Assembly (NCBI GenBank): GCA_964383365.1
Contig: CAYLHF010000001.1
Span: 1-64,000 of the forward strand
Origin: CAYLHF01 sp964383365
Lineage (GTDB): Bacteria > Bacteroidota > Rhodothermia > Rhodothermales > UBA10348
Reading direction: 5' to 3'
Length of the DNA stretch: 64,000 bases
Part shown: positions 35,020 to 44,033 of the stretch, piece by piece
Numbering within the stretch: position 1 is the stretch's first letter
Layout: each line of letters begins with the position of its first letter
Position numbers and translations under genes: made by a program
The notes under the pieces: generated by a model
The model's input: only the letters and a program-made list of their open reading frames with translations
Told to the model about the DNA's origin: nothing
Database searches by the model: none

Positions 35020-37047
35020 TCAACAATCTGTTTCATCCATTGGCGATGCCTTATCAGCAGCGTCCGGGTCCTCTTCGACGATGGTTCCAGGCTCAAGAAG
35101 GGCTTCCGGTATCGTCGAGAGAAACCTGCTTGGAGTGGTAATGAATCTTCCTTCGTACCGGCTGTACCGAGTCGTAGGGTACGTGACGTATAATTCGTCT
35201 GCTGCCCGTGTGATGGCCACGTACAACAGCCGTAATTCTTCGTCCAGCGCCTCCGAATCGTCCTCAGCGTACGCCGATGGTACGATGCCATCCAGGACAC
35301 GAATAATGAAGACGACCTTGAATTCAAGCCCTTTTGCGGAATGAATGGTCGACAATATCAGAGGTGCCTCATCGTTCTCCAGGGCTTCAACGTCACTCGC
35401 AGTAAGGTCTATCGGATCCAGGGCGAGAGACGCGAGCATCGTCTGCCGATCCTTGAATCCCGTACTCAGATCAACGAGTTGATCCAGGTCCTGAAGCCGC
35501 TTCTGGTGATCATCTGGATACGCCCTTTCAAGATGTAGTTGGTAGTAATCCAGAATGGACTTAAGCTGTTCTACGACGGAGCTCTTTCCCTGGTGTATCG
35601 ATCGGAGCATGTGGAACAGGGACCTCAGATCCGAAATGTATCTGGGTGATTTTTCTCGTTCCTCGAGAACATATCCTCCCTCGGCGACCGTATCGATCCA
35701 TGTACGAATGCGCTCGGCTATCCGCGGACCGATTCCGGGTAACAGTTGGAGAATGCGGTTCCATGCTACCGAATCGCGAGGATTTTCCAGTACGCGAAAA
35801 TAGGCCAGGACATCCTTGACGTGGGCGGCCTCACTCAGCTTTAACCCTCCGTACTTGACAAAAGGAATCTTTTTTCTGTTCAGTTCGATTTCCAGATCGT
35901 AGGCATTAAACCCGTTTCGAAAGAGAACAGCCATATCGGAGAGAGCCGTTCCCTGTTCCCTGAGTTCCAGAACCATCTGAGCAACAAATCGGCTCTCGAA
36001 TGCCGCATCAGGAGCGCTCACGTAGACGGGGCACATTCCCTCCTTGCGATCAGAGAAGAGTACTTTATCGAACGTATTGGTTGATGAGGCGATGAGATGA
36101 TTGGACAGATCCAGGATGGGCTGCACGGATCTGTAGTTCTGTTCCAGTTTCAGAATCCGTGTTCCGGCAACAGTGGACGGATAGTCCAGAATATTTCTAT
36201 AGTCGGCCCCTCGAAATCGATAGATACTCTGTGCGTCGTCTCCTACGACCATTACGTTCCCGTGGGTAGATGAGATCATCCGAACGAGCCTGGCCTGTGC
36301 ACGATTGGTATCCTGATACTCGTCTACGAGCACGTATCTGGCCCTCGAAGACACTGAAGCCAGAACGTTGGGAACATGTTCGAACAGCCCCAGAGTGCGC
36401 AGAATCAGATCGTCATAGTCGACTATCCCGTGACTCAATTTGTACCGCTGAAATTCTTCGAAAAGCTGTTGCAGAATCTCCCCGTATTCCAGGAACTGCG
36501 GGTATTCCTGTTGCAGGTAGTTCTTCAGGGGTACTTCCCGATTCCGTACGGCAGAGTAGATTACCTGAAGCGTCCTCTTCTTCGGAAATCTTTTCTTTGA
36601 AAATGCAGTAACCACACTCCCACGCAAAACGTCAATGACATCTGCGGCATCGGACGAGTCGAGTACGGTGAATGAGTCCGGAAGCCCGGCCTGCGCAGCA
36701 TGCTGACGGAGTATGTCGAGACAGAAAGAATGAAACGTCCCACCGATTACACGCTGACACCTTCCGTCGAGAAGATTCGTGGCTCTCGAGAGCATTTCTC
36801 GTGCCGAGCGTCTCGTAAAGGTCAGAAGGACAATCTCTTCCGGATGCGTCCCGTTCTCTATCAACCACGCAACCCGATAGATCAGCGTCCGGGTCTTCCC
36901 CGTTCCCGCACCGGCAATAACCAGGTAGGAACCGCCGCCCCTCGTGACGGCCTCGTACTGCTGAGTGTTGAGTACCTCATCATACGGAAGTGTCAACGGG
37001 GCGACAGATTCTGAGGGATCCGGTCTGACTTTGAACTGTCGCACCAT
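35020..37047 (-). CDS. UvrD/Rep-family ATP-dependent DNA helicase
   Basis: A 675-aa superfamily-1A 3'-5' helicase. Motifs in order: Q-motif LNTQQYEAV, Walker A AGAGTGKTRTLIYRVAWLI, motif Ia LTFTRRSAREM, motif II VDEYQDTNRAQ, motif III GDDAQSIYRFRGADY, LEQNYRSV (motif IV), GIG and TIHSAKGLEFKVVFI (motif V) and LLYVAITRA (motif VI). Slightly short for PcrA (about 720 aa); the C-terminal RNAP/tail region is absent. It acts in repair or replication restart; PcrA versus Rep cannot be told. Confidence 0.92.
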   Translation of the reverse strand: MVRQFKVRPDPSESVAPLTLPYDEVLNTQQYEAVTRGGGSYLVIAGAGTGKTRTLIYRVAWLIENGTHPEEIVLLTFTRRSAREMLSRATNLLDGRCQRVIGGTFHSFCLDILRQHAAQAGLPDSFTVLDSSDAADVIDVLRGSVVTAFSKKRFPKKRTLQVIYSAVRNREVPLKNYLQQEYPQFLEYGEILQQLFEEFQRYKLSHGIVDYDDLILRTLGLFEHVPNVLASVSSRARYVLVDEYQDTNRAQARLVRMISSTHGNVMVVGDDAQSIYRFRGADYRNILDYPSTVAGTRILKLEQNYRSVQPILDLSNHLIASSTNTFDKVLFSDRKEGMCPVYVSAPDAAFESRFVAQMVLELREQGTALSDMAVLFRNGFNAYDLEIELNRKKIPFVKYGGLKLSEAAHVKDVLAYFRVLENPRDSVAWNRILQLLPGIGPRIAERIRTWIDTVAEGGYVLEEREKSPRYISDLRSLFHMLRSIHQGKSSVVEQLKSILDYYQLHLERAYPDDHQKRLQDLDQLVDLSTGFKDRQTMLASLALDPIDLTASDVEALENDEAPLILSTIHSAKGLEFKVVFIIRVLDGIVPSAYAEDDSEALDEELRLLYVAITRAADELYVTYPTTRYSRYEGRFITTPSRFLSTIPEALLEPGTIVEEDPDAADKASPMDETDC

Positions 37048-37268
37048 CGACGAACGGTTACCTAATCAATCGTGAACCGGGAGCATATCGGGGCTCCGGT
37101 AATATAACAGGTTCACCAACTGATACTGGTTTACGGAATGGAATGTTCATAGATTCCAAGACAGGATTTCCGGCGCGGGCACCCTCTTATTGAGAGCCGA
37201 TTTCCAATCGAATCTGAGCGTAGAATTTCGGTCTCCTGACGACCGTCCAGATCTCTTAAGAAGACTTC

Positions 37269-38114
37269 ATGGGAAAGGTAATCGCCGTAGCCAATCAGAA
37301 AGGTGGGGTCGGTAAAACGACTACATCGGTAAACGTGGCTTCATCCCTGGCTGCCATGGAGCATCCAACACTGCTGGTCGATTTTGATCCGCAGGCCAAT
37401 GGAACATCAGGAATCGGAATAGACCCGAAGACCGTTACCGTCTCCACCTATGAAGTGCTGATCGAGGGTGTTCCTCTGAGCCGGGCGATTCTGCATACCG
37501 ATATGCCGTTCCTGGACCTCGCCCCGAGTCACATCAATCTCGTAGGCGCCGAGATCGAAATGGTCGATATTCCAGACCGGGAGCGAATCCTTCGCACGGC
37601 ACTGGAAGAAGTAGCCGCCGGTTATGAATACATCATCATTGACTGTCCGCCATCATTGGGACTCCTTACCCTGAATTCTCTCACGGCTGCAGACTCCGTG
37701 GTCATTCCGGTGCAGGCTGAATATTTCGCCCTGGAGGGTCTTGGTCAGTTGCTGAATACCATCAAACTGGTCCGCCAACATCTGAATCCCGATCTGGAAA
37801 TCGAAGGCGTCGTCCTGACGATGTTCGACTCCCGATTGCGACTGGCTAATCAGGTCGCCTCGGAGGTCAAGCGGTACTTCGGAGAAAAAGTATTCCGAAC
37901 GATCATTCAACGCAATGTGCGCCTCTCGGAAGCTCCGAGTTTCGGACGACCCGTATTACTCTATGACGCCACGAGCATGGGTTCTCGTAATTATATTGCC
38001 CTGGCTCGCGAGATTATGCTGTCGAACTCCAACCTGGGTGGTGACACGGGGTCCGACCCGAGACCCTATTCCCGTGTCGAAGTTGATTTTCAAACTCCGC
38101 TAAGGTCCACTTGA
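37269..38114 (+). CDS. parA: ParA family chromosome-partitioning ATPase
   Basis: ParA/Soj moves ParB-parS complexes and links replication to segregation. The 281-aa sequence begins MGKVIAVANQKGGVGKTT, the deviant Walker A with signature Lys, then LLVDFDPQANGTSG, IIIDCPPSLGLLTLN and the DNA-binding helix region. It is followed by 37 bp and parB. An origin-proximal location is usual for parAB but no dnaA or gidB is in the window. Confidence 0.94.
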   Translation: MGKVIAVANQKGGVGKTTTSVNVASSLAAMEHPTLLVDFDPQANGTSGIGIDPKTVTVSTYEVLIEGVPLSRAILHTDMPFLDLAPSHINLVGAEIEMVDIPDRERILRTALEEVAAGYEYIIIDCPPSLGLLTLNSLTAADSVVIPVQAEYFALEGLGQLLNTIKLVRQHLNPDLEIEGVVLTMFDSRLRLANQVASEVKRYFGEKVFRTIIQRNVRLSEAPSFGRPVLLYDATSMGSRNYIALAREIMLSNSNLGGDTGSDPRPYSRVEVDFQTPLRST

Positions 38115-38151
38115 TTTAATCTCAGTTCCGGAATTCCACGAGAACCTTCTC

Positions 38152-39093
38152 ATGAGCAAACAGAAACAGGCACTCGGCAAAGGCCTCGGCGCACTGCTCC
38201 CGACCGACTCACCGCTCGGAGATCAGGATTCCGATATTTCGAAGACCCGACTCTATAATTTTGATGAGCGTATGCGGGCCGTAGGCCGCGTATCCGAGCT
38301 TTCGATCGAACTGATTGATCCAAATCCGTTTCAGCCACGAACGGATTTCGACCGCAGTGCGCTTCAGGAACTGGCTCAGTCCATTCAGCACCTCGGCATC
38401 ATCCAGCCCATCACGGTACGGTCGACAAGAGGAGGCAGATACGAACTCATATCGGGAGAACGTAGACTTCGAGCATGTGTATTCGCAGGACTCGCCAAGA
38501 TTCCGGCATTCGTCCGGGAGGCCGACACCGAATCCATGCTCGAAATGGCGCTGGTGGAAAATGTACAGAGAGAATCTCTCAATCCTATTGAGGTTGCCCT
38601 CGGATATCAACGCCTGATGGAAGAATGTGGATTGAATCAGGAGGACGTCGCCAGAAAAGTGGGTAAAAATCGGACAACGATCTCCAACTTCCTCCGGCTC
38701 CTGAAGCTTCCTCCTCCAATTCTATCGGCACTCAAATCCGGTTCGATCAGTACGGGCCACGCCAGAGCCATGCTTTCGATCGAAGATCCTGCTCAGCAGA
38801 CGGCACTACTCGAGCGAACGATTCGAGACGGACTGTCCGTTCGAGCGGTCGAGGAGTTGGCTAAAGAATATGCCGCATCCAATCCCAATAAAAAGAGAGC
38901 CAAGACAAAATCGGGGAAAGTCGGGAAAAAGGGGCTCTCACCGGAGATGGAGGCGGTTCGGAGCGACCTGCGAAACTCCCTCAGCACACAGGTGACCATC
39001 CGTCCTGCTTCCAAGGGTCAAGGAGGACGAGTCGAGATCGAGTACTATTCTCTTGATGATCTGGAACGACTGGTTGAACTCATGCTCAAGTAG
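38152..39093 (+). CDS. parB: ParB family chromosome-partitioning protein
   Basis: A 313-aa CTP-dependent DNA clamp. It starts with the ParA-contact peptide KQALGKGLGALLP, then the CTPase motif region with LIDPNPFQPR, ISGERRLRACVFAGL (box I/II), a helix-turn-helix (NQEDVARKVGKNRTTISNFLRLL), and a basic linker followed by a C-terminal dimerisation part. It is cotranscribed with parA. The DUF5683 start lies 1 bp after its stop. No convincing parS was found in the window. Confidence 0.94.
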   Translation: MSKQKQALGKGLGALLPTDSPLGDQDSDISKTRLYNFDERMRAVGRVSELSIELIDPNPFQPRTDFDRSALQELAQSIQHLGIIQPITVRSTRGGRYELISGERRLRACVFAGLAKIPAFVREADTESMLEMALVENVQRESLNPIEVALGYQRLMEECGLNQEDVARKVGKNRTTISNFLRLLKLPPPILSALKSGSISTGHARAMLSIEDPAQQTALLERTIRDGLSVRAVEELAKEYAASNPNKKRAKTKSGKVGKKGLSPEMEAVRSDLRNSLSTQVTIRPASKGQGGRVEIEYYSLDDLERLVELMLK

Positions 39094-39094
39094 T

Positions 39095-39712
39095 GTGGAG
39101 TTATTCTTACGGATTCATATCCCCGATGGAAAAGTATGGGCCGTGTGCCTCCTTCTGCTGCTATCGGCACAGGTTTCACGGGCGCAGGAATCGCAGACCG
39201 GTCGTGAGGCTGCGCACCAACAAAATCATTCTCCGAACGGAGCACTTTTCAGAGCCGCCGCAATCCCTGGATGGGGACAAATCTATAATCGGCAGTACAT
39301 CAAACTACCCTTCGTTTACGGTGCGATGGCGGGGCTTATTTTGGCTGTTATCAGACTCAATGACGATTACCAGTTGTATCGTAACGCATTTCAGTACAAG
39401 GCATTCCAGGAACTCGTCGAATCCGGATCTCTCGAATCCAATCCCCGACAATCATTCATGTCATCGTACGAACAGTTGGTCGACCAGTTCGGACCCATCA
39501 GTTCCGGCCCGATTCGAAATCGTCGAGATAATTTGAGACGCAATCGAGACCTGTCCATTGTCGGGATCGGTCTTGTTTACGGACTATCCATTCTCGATGC
39601 GTTTGTAAGCGCCCACTTGATGGATTTCAATGTAGATGACCATCTCTCGCTGCGTATGACACCCGAAATACCCGGTATTCGAATTACCGCATCGGTCGGT
39701 CTATCTCCATGA
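39095..39712 (+). CDS. DUF5683 domain protein
   Basis: A secreted or inner-membrane protein of 205 aa. The GTG at 39095, 1 bp after parB, gives a signal sequence ending SRAQ; an ATG at 39056 inside parB is also in frame. The diagnostic segment PNGALFRAAAIPGWGQIYNRQYIKLPFVYGAMAGL identifies DUF5683 (split here: PGWGQIYNRQYIK then PFVYG). A later hydrophobic region and the ending ITASVGLSP fit. In Bacteroidota it is commonly downstream of parAB. The function is unknown. Confidence 0.8.
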   Translation: MELFLRIHIPDGKVWAVCLLLLLSAQVSRAQESQTGREAAHQQNHSPNGALFRAAAIPGWGQIYNRQYIKLPFVYGAMAGLILAVIRLNDDYQLYRNAFQYKAFQELVESGSLESNPRQSFMSSYEQLVDQFGPISSGPIRNRRDNLRRNRDLSIVGIGLVYGLSILDAFVSAHLMDFNVDDHLSLRMTPEIPGIRITASVGLSP

Positions 39713-39837
39713 GCGTATCGTACGCTATCGCTTGAAGCAATTCCTGCAAGTTTTTGTGATTGTTATTCGCGGGATGGAACACTTTGCCACCGTGAAGCAT
39801 TGATCACAGCCTTGCTCGATGGGAATACCCATATTTG

Positions 39838-39861
39838 AGGTCAAATCGACGATTTAGACCT
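39838..39861. promoter_or_regulatory. Imperfect dyad upstream of the PLP-enzyme gene
   Basis: AGGTCAAATCG pairs with CGATTTAGACCT across one base, with one bulged position. It lies in the 260-bp gap between DUF5683 and the serine-palmitoyltransferase-like gene. No T-run follows, so an operator or leader hairpin is more likely than a terminator. Confidence 0.3.
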
Positions 39862-39973
39862 GTCTCCCACTTGGTAAGCAGCTAAACAGTATATTTCATC
39901 ACGTTGATGGCGTAGCTCACGGGTTCGGAAGCGCCTCATCGACGACTCTCTTTCATTACAGAGGGCGCCCCAT

Positions 39974-41272
39974 ATGATGCCTGAAGGCTACCACAAGCCG
40001 GGTACGGCTACGCAGACCGGCGATCTTGATGTTGCTGTTCGGAGCGAGCCCGGGATCTTCGAGAAATGTCATGCCTTTTTCAGGCCTGACCAGCTTTATT
40101 CTCAGGTCAAATCCGCAGATTTATACCCCTACTTTCGCCCGATTGAACGTAATGACGGTACCCGCGCCATCATGAACGGTCGCGAGGTCATCATGGCGGG
40201 ATCGAACAATTATCTCGGACTGCTCTCTAATGATCGGGTCAACAAGGCGGCTGAGATGGCCATTCATCAGTACGGGACTGGATGTACGGGAAGTCGGTTC
40301 TTGAATGGCACGCTCGATATTCATATTGAGTTGGAAGAACGCCTGGCCCGTTTTATGGGGAAAGAGGCTTGTGTCTTGTTCTCGACGGGGTATATGACGA
40401 ATCAGGGTGTGATTCAAGCTCTCGCCAGTAAAGGAGATATTATCTTTTCTGACAAGGATAACCACGCCTGTATCCTGGCCGGCACGCAGGTCAGCCTCGC
40501 GGATACTATACGATTTCGACACAACGATCTGAACCATCTGCGACGATTGATTGAAAAATCCGTTAACGATCGACCGGAAGCCGGGCGTTTAATCGTTACC
40601 GACGGCGTATTTTCCATGAGCGGAACTATCGCCCAGGTTCCCGAACTGGTAGAGATCGCTGAAACGTACGGGGCCGCGTTGATGCTGGATGATGCGCACG
40701 CTGTGGGGGTAATTGGGCCCGGTGGTCACGGTAGCGCTGCCCAGTTTGGCCTCCAGGATCGAGTCCAGATGACGACGGGCACGTTCTCAAAGAGTTTTGC
40801 ATCACTTGGCGGTTTCTGCGTAGGCGATCAGGATGTGATGGAATATATCCGGCACACGAGTTCGACGCATATTTTCAGCGCGTCGATGCCTCCCGCAAAC
40901 GTGGCCACGGTCCTGAAGTGTCTGGATATCCTGGAGGAGGAGCCCAACCTCGTCGAACGTCTCTGGGAGATTTCTGATTACATGCGTAACGGTTTCCGGT
41001 CCCTTGGATTCAATGTCTGGACGAGTCAGGCCCCGATTATCCCGGTCGTAGCAGGAGATATGAGAACGTGTTTCCTGATGTGGCGGGACCTTCTCGAAGA
41101 GGGCGTGTTCGTTAATGCCGTCGTTCCACCGGCGGTCCCGCAAGGTCAGTCAATTCTTCGGACATCCTACATGGCCACACATACGAACGAAGATCTGGAC
41201 TTTATTCTAGATGCATTCGCGCGCGTCGGGAAACGACATGGGATCGTACACTCGAACGGTCAGTCCGCGTAG
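39974..41272 (+). CDS. Serine palmitoyltransferase-like alpha-oxoamine synthase
   Basis: This is a PLP enzyme of the alpha-oxoamine synthase family, which condenses an amino acid with an acyl-CoA or acyl-ACP. The 432-aa protein has NNYLGL, GTGCTGSRFLNGT, the PLP-stacking His in DKDNHACIL (about 164), LDDAHAVGVIGP (Asp240/His242), and the Schiff-base Lys in TGTFSKSFASLGG (about Lys273). The roughly 60-residue N-terminal extension and sequence details fit serine palmitoyltransferase, the first step of sphingolipid synthesis in Bacteroidota, better than BioF or Kbl. It ends in a strong terminator. BioF-like function remains possible. Confidence 0.85.
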   Translation: MMPEGYHKPGTATQTGDLDVAVRSEPGIFEKCHAFFRPDQLYSQVKSADLYPYFRPIERNDGTRAIMNGREVIMAGSNNYLGLLSNDRVNKAAEMAIHQYGTGCTGSRFLNGTLDIHIELEERLARFMGKEACVLFSTGYMTNQGVIQALASKGDIIFSDKDNHACILAGTQVSLADTIRFRHNDLNHLRRLIEKSVNDRPEAGRLIVTDGVFSMSGTIAQVPELVEIAETYGAALMLDDAHAVGVIGPGGHGSAAQFGLQDRVQMTTGTFSKSFASLGGFCVGDQDVMEYIRHTSSTHIFSASMPPANVATVLKCLDILEEEPNLVERLWEISDYMRNGFRSLGFNVWTSQAPIIPVVAGDMRTCFLMWRDLLEEGVFVNAVVPPAVPQGQSILRTSYMATHTNEDLDFILDAFARVGKRHGIVHSNGQSA

Positions 41273-41281
41273 AGCTTGTCA

Positions 41282-41314
41282 GGGGCGGCGCCTTCAAGGC
41301 GCCGCCCCTTTTTT
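41282..41314 (+). terminator. Strong intrinsic terminator after the PLP-enzyme gene
   Basis: An 11-bp perfect GC-rich stem (GGGGCGGCGCC, loop TTCAA) followed by six Ts, starting 10 bp after the stop codon. It separates this gene from the next ORF on the same strand. Confidence 0.93.
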
Positions 41315-41432
41315 CTTCCCCCGGGGTCATACGCGAGAGAAAATTCGCAGGCCATGAATCCCCCCTCTCAAAATTCTATCTGAATGATGTAGTTTCATCT
41401 TCATCTCAGACAAACTGAACCCATACGTATCG

Positions 41433-42569
41433 ATGTCATCAGTTTCCATAAAACGCGTGAACGGCCGACGCGACAGACGCGCGTTTATTCAATTCCCGTT
41501 CGACCTGTATCGCGATAATCCGAATTGGATTCCCCCACTCCGGCTTGACACCAGCCATCTGATAAATCCGAAGAAAAATGCTTTCTTTGAACATGGTGCA
41601 ATGGAACTGTTTCTCGCATATTCGGAATCCGGTCAGGTCGTCGGCAGGATCGCAGCCATCCTGAATGGCATGCATCTGAAAAAATATGACGATGGCGTCG
41701 GGTTCTTCGGATTTTTTGAATGCATTAATGACGCCGGCGTTGCAGCTGCCCTCTTTCAGGCCGCCAGTGAATGGCTCTCCGAAAGAAATCTCACGGTGAT
41801 GAGAGGTCCGGCTAATCCCTCTCTCAATGATGTTGCCGGTCTACTGGTCAACGGATTCCATGTACCACCGGCCATCTTGATGCCGTACAATGCCGACTAT
41901 TATGAGAGCCTTCTCGCTGAAAATGGATTCCATCAGGTAATGAAAATGTGGGCCTATTATACCCACACGCGTCTCGTCGACGATAAAAGGTTGTTTCGTG
42001 GTGCCGAGATTGTTAGGAAGCGGAATCCATCCCTGTCTATACGGACGATCAACATGGGCCGGTTTGAAGACGAGGCTCACGTTCTCATGGATATCTACAA
42101 TGATGCCTGGTCAGAAAATTGGGGTCACGTTCCGATGACGGAACGGGAATTCGACCAGATGGCCCATGAGATGAAACAGATTGTGCTACCCGAGTTGATC
42201 AACATCATAGAAGACGAGGGGCAACCGGTCGCTTTCAGCGCGTCGGTTCCGGATATGAACTATGCATTCGCCACGCTTCGTTCGGGGAGGCTTCTTCCTT
42301 CGGGCGTGCTCAAATTGCTGGCTTTCCTGAAACTCAACGCGATTCGAGAAATCAGAATGCCGCTTATGGGCGTGAGAAAGAAATACCAGGGGCGCGGCTT
42401 GGATGCCTGGCTTGTCGCCGATATAGCGGTACGTGCGAGAAAACTGGGAATGTTGGGATGCGAAATGAGCTGGGTTCTGGATTCCAATCCGCGCCTTAAA
42501 AAGTTTCTCGAGACTCTTGGCTCCGCCGTCCCCAAGGAATATGGACTCTTCGAGAAAAAACTCTCCTGA
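41433..42569 (+). CDS. Large GNAT-fold protein; candidate N-acyltransferase
   Basis: A 378-aa protein of the large GNAT-like group (two acetyltransferase-like halves). Segments RRDRRAFIQFPFDLYRDNPNWIPPLR, RGPANPSLNDVAGLLV and GVRKKYQGRGLDAWLVADIA are recognisable; the last resembles the acyl-CoA-binding R-G-x-G/A loop. It ends with a C-terminal hydrophobic/basic tail. Because it follows a serine-palmitoyltransferase-like gene, a role as the bacterial ceramide-synthase-type N-acyltransferase is attractive: GNAT-like ceramide synthases are known in Caulobacter. That role is inference, and a 160-bp gap with a terminator separates the genes. Its stop overlaps the HAD start by 1 bp. Confidence 0.65.
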   Translation: MSSVSIKRVNGRRDRRAFIQFPFDLYRDNPNWIPPLRLDTSHLINPKKNAFFEHGAMELFLAYSESGQVVGRIAAILNGMHLKKYDDGVGFFGFFECINDAGVAAALFQAASEWLSERNLTVMRGPANPSLNDVAGLLVNGFHVPPAILMPYNADYYESLLAENGFHQVMKMWAYYTHTRLVDDKRLFRGAEIVRKRNPSLSIRTINMGRFEDEAHVLMDIYNDAWSENWGHVPMTEREFDQMAHEMKQIVLPELINIIEDEGQPVAFSASVPDMNYAFATLRSGRLLPSGVLKLLAFLKLNAIREIRMPLMGVRKKYQGRGLDAWLVADIAVRARKLGMLGCEMSWVLDSNPRLKKFLETLGSAVPKEYGLFEKKLS

Positions 42570-43279
42570 TGACGCCGATATCATTTATTTACTTCGATCT
42601 CGATGATACGATACTCGATCATCGACATGCAGAAAAGTTGGCTCTGAAAGATGTATTCGATGAGCACGCCGGCCTCATCGGTGCCCATGATTTTAACGAA
42701 ATGCATAATGCATACCGAGAAATCAACGGCGCTGTCTGGCGAGCATACAGCGATGGGAATCTCGACAAGGAAGGAGCCAAGCACACCCGCTTCAAACGAC
42801 TGCTGGATCGATTCGACGCTGATTCGTCGATTGACGCCGATATGCTGAGCGATTGTTACCTGGGACATTACGGCAAGTACTGGACATACATTTCCGGTGC
42901 CGAGGCAGCGATAAGGGAATTACGACGTAGCTTCCGAATGGGTATTCTGACCAATGGATTTTCAGAGATTCAGCACAGAAAACTGAATCAATTTCCTACC
43001 ATAAAAAATGCCTGTCCAACCGTCGTTGTCAGTGATGAAATCGGAAGCATGAAACCGAATCCCGAGATCTTTACATACGCGACCGCACGCGCGCAATGTG
43101 AACGGAACCAAATTCTTTATGTCGGGGACTCGCTTCGCTCGGATATTCGGGGAGGTCTTTCGGCCGGATGGCAGGTCGCATGGTTCACCGATGAGACTTC
43201 CGGTGAGCCGGATGTCTTCCGATTTTCACGTTGGCCGGACCTCGTCTCCTGGCTCAATCCGATCCGGGGAGTGAGTTGA
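42569..43279 (+). CDS. HAD-superfamily hydrolase (YjjG-like nucleotidase)
   Basis: A 236-aa HAD phosphatase. Motif I is FDLDDTILDH, motif II is GILTNGFSEIQHRKL, motif III Lys lies in IGSMKPNPEIF, and motif IV is YVGDSLRSDIRGG. A helical cap follows motif I. This layout is that of the YjjG pyrimidine-nucleotide phosphatase subgroup. It starts one base inside the preceding stop (TGATG), so it is translationally coupled to the GNAT-like gene. A lipid-phosphate substrate is possible from context only. Confidence 0.85.
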   Translation: MTPISFIYFDLDDTILDHRHAEKLALKDVFDEHAGLIGAHDFNEMHNAYREINGAVWRAYSDGNLDKEGAKHTRFKRLLDRFDADSSIDADMLSDCYLGHYGKYWTYISGAEAAIRELRRSFRMGILTNGFSEIQHRKLNQFPTIKNACPTVVVSDEIGSMKPNPEIFTYATARAQCERNQILYVGDSLRSDIRGGLSAGWQVAWFTDETSGEPDVFRFSRWPDLVSWLNPIRGVS

Positions 43280-43295
43280 GAGAAAAGTCGATCAA

Positions 43296-43946
43296 CTAAA
43301 GTCCCAGCTTGTCCAAAACGTAGTCCCAGCGACTCTTCAAACCCAGGCCATACCCGTATTTCTCGGCCGTACCGCGTCCGATGTGATCGATATATTTTTC
43401 GATCGGAAACGAGCACACACTCCACCCTCTCTCCCGTGCTGTCATGCAATTTTTCAAGACTGGCAACCCGTGATGTTCAAACGGTGGAAGCGACAGGTAC
43501 ATCTCTCTTCGTAAGAGCAGGTGTGCCGAAACTGGGACCGGTATGCCTTTCGTTCGGGCAAATCCGCGCTCGGATACCAGAACCCGCTGTCCCACCATAT
43601 AGCAGTCCTTGTCTGATTCCATCATGGACAGCATTTCTTCCAGAAAGCCGTCTGCATGGGTCTCCGTATCACTGTCGAGAATGAATACGTACGGGGTATC
43701 GACTGCTCGGATCGCCTGATCCATCGCTGGCCCGTGAAAGACATTGGAGTCATTTTTTAAAACGCGAATGACGCCAGGAAAAGCGCTGGCCAACGACTGG
43801 CAAACATCCAAAGATGAGTCCTGAGATCCGTTTTCAACGATCCAGAGGCTGACATCGGGGTAGATATTCAGAAATGATTCTACCGTTCTTTTAAGTAGGA
43901 CCGGCGTCTGATAGTTCACCACGACGGTCGAGACAGCACGATTCAT
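43296..43946 (-). CDS. Glycosyltransferase family 2
   Basis: A 216-aa GT-A-fold glycosyltransferase. The N-terminus STVVVNYQTPVLLKRTVESFL and the metal-binding DxD-like ILDSDTETHADGF are clear, as is the nucleotide-sugar segment IVENGSQDSSLD. Length is short for GT2. Substrate unknown; no surrounding polysaccharide cluster. It converges on the HAD gene (17-bp gap) and lies downstream of the ncRNA candidate on the same strand. Confidence 0.88.
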   Translation of the reverse strand: MNRAVSTVVVNYQTPVLLKRTVESFLNIYPDVSLWIVENGSQDSSLDVCQSLASAFPGVIRVLKNDSNVFHGPAMDQAIRAVDTPYVFILDSDTETHADGFLEEMLSMMESDKDCYMVGQRVLVSERGFARTKGIPVPVSAHLLLRREMYLSLPPFEHHGLPVLKNCMTARERGWSVCSFPIEKYIDHIGRGTAEKYGYGLGLKSRWDYVLDKLGL

Positions 43947-44005
43947 CGGGAAGTGGCTGAAAGAAGGAGGGTAAATACCCGATACGTACTACGGTGTCTA
44001 CAAAC

Positions 44006-44033
44006 AAAAAAAGCCACTCTAAAGAGCAGCTCC
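44006..44033 (-). terminator. Intrinsic terminator of the ncRNA
   Basis: On the minus strand, AAAAGGAGCTGCTC, a short TTTA loop, and GAGTGGC followed by seven Ts form a 7-bp stem with two G-T pairs and an A/T extension. It lies 60 bp before the GT2 start codon. Confidence 0.75.
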
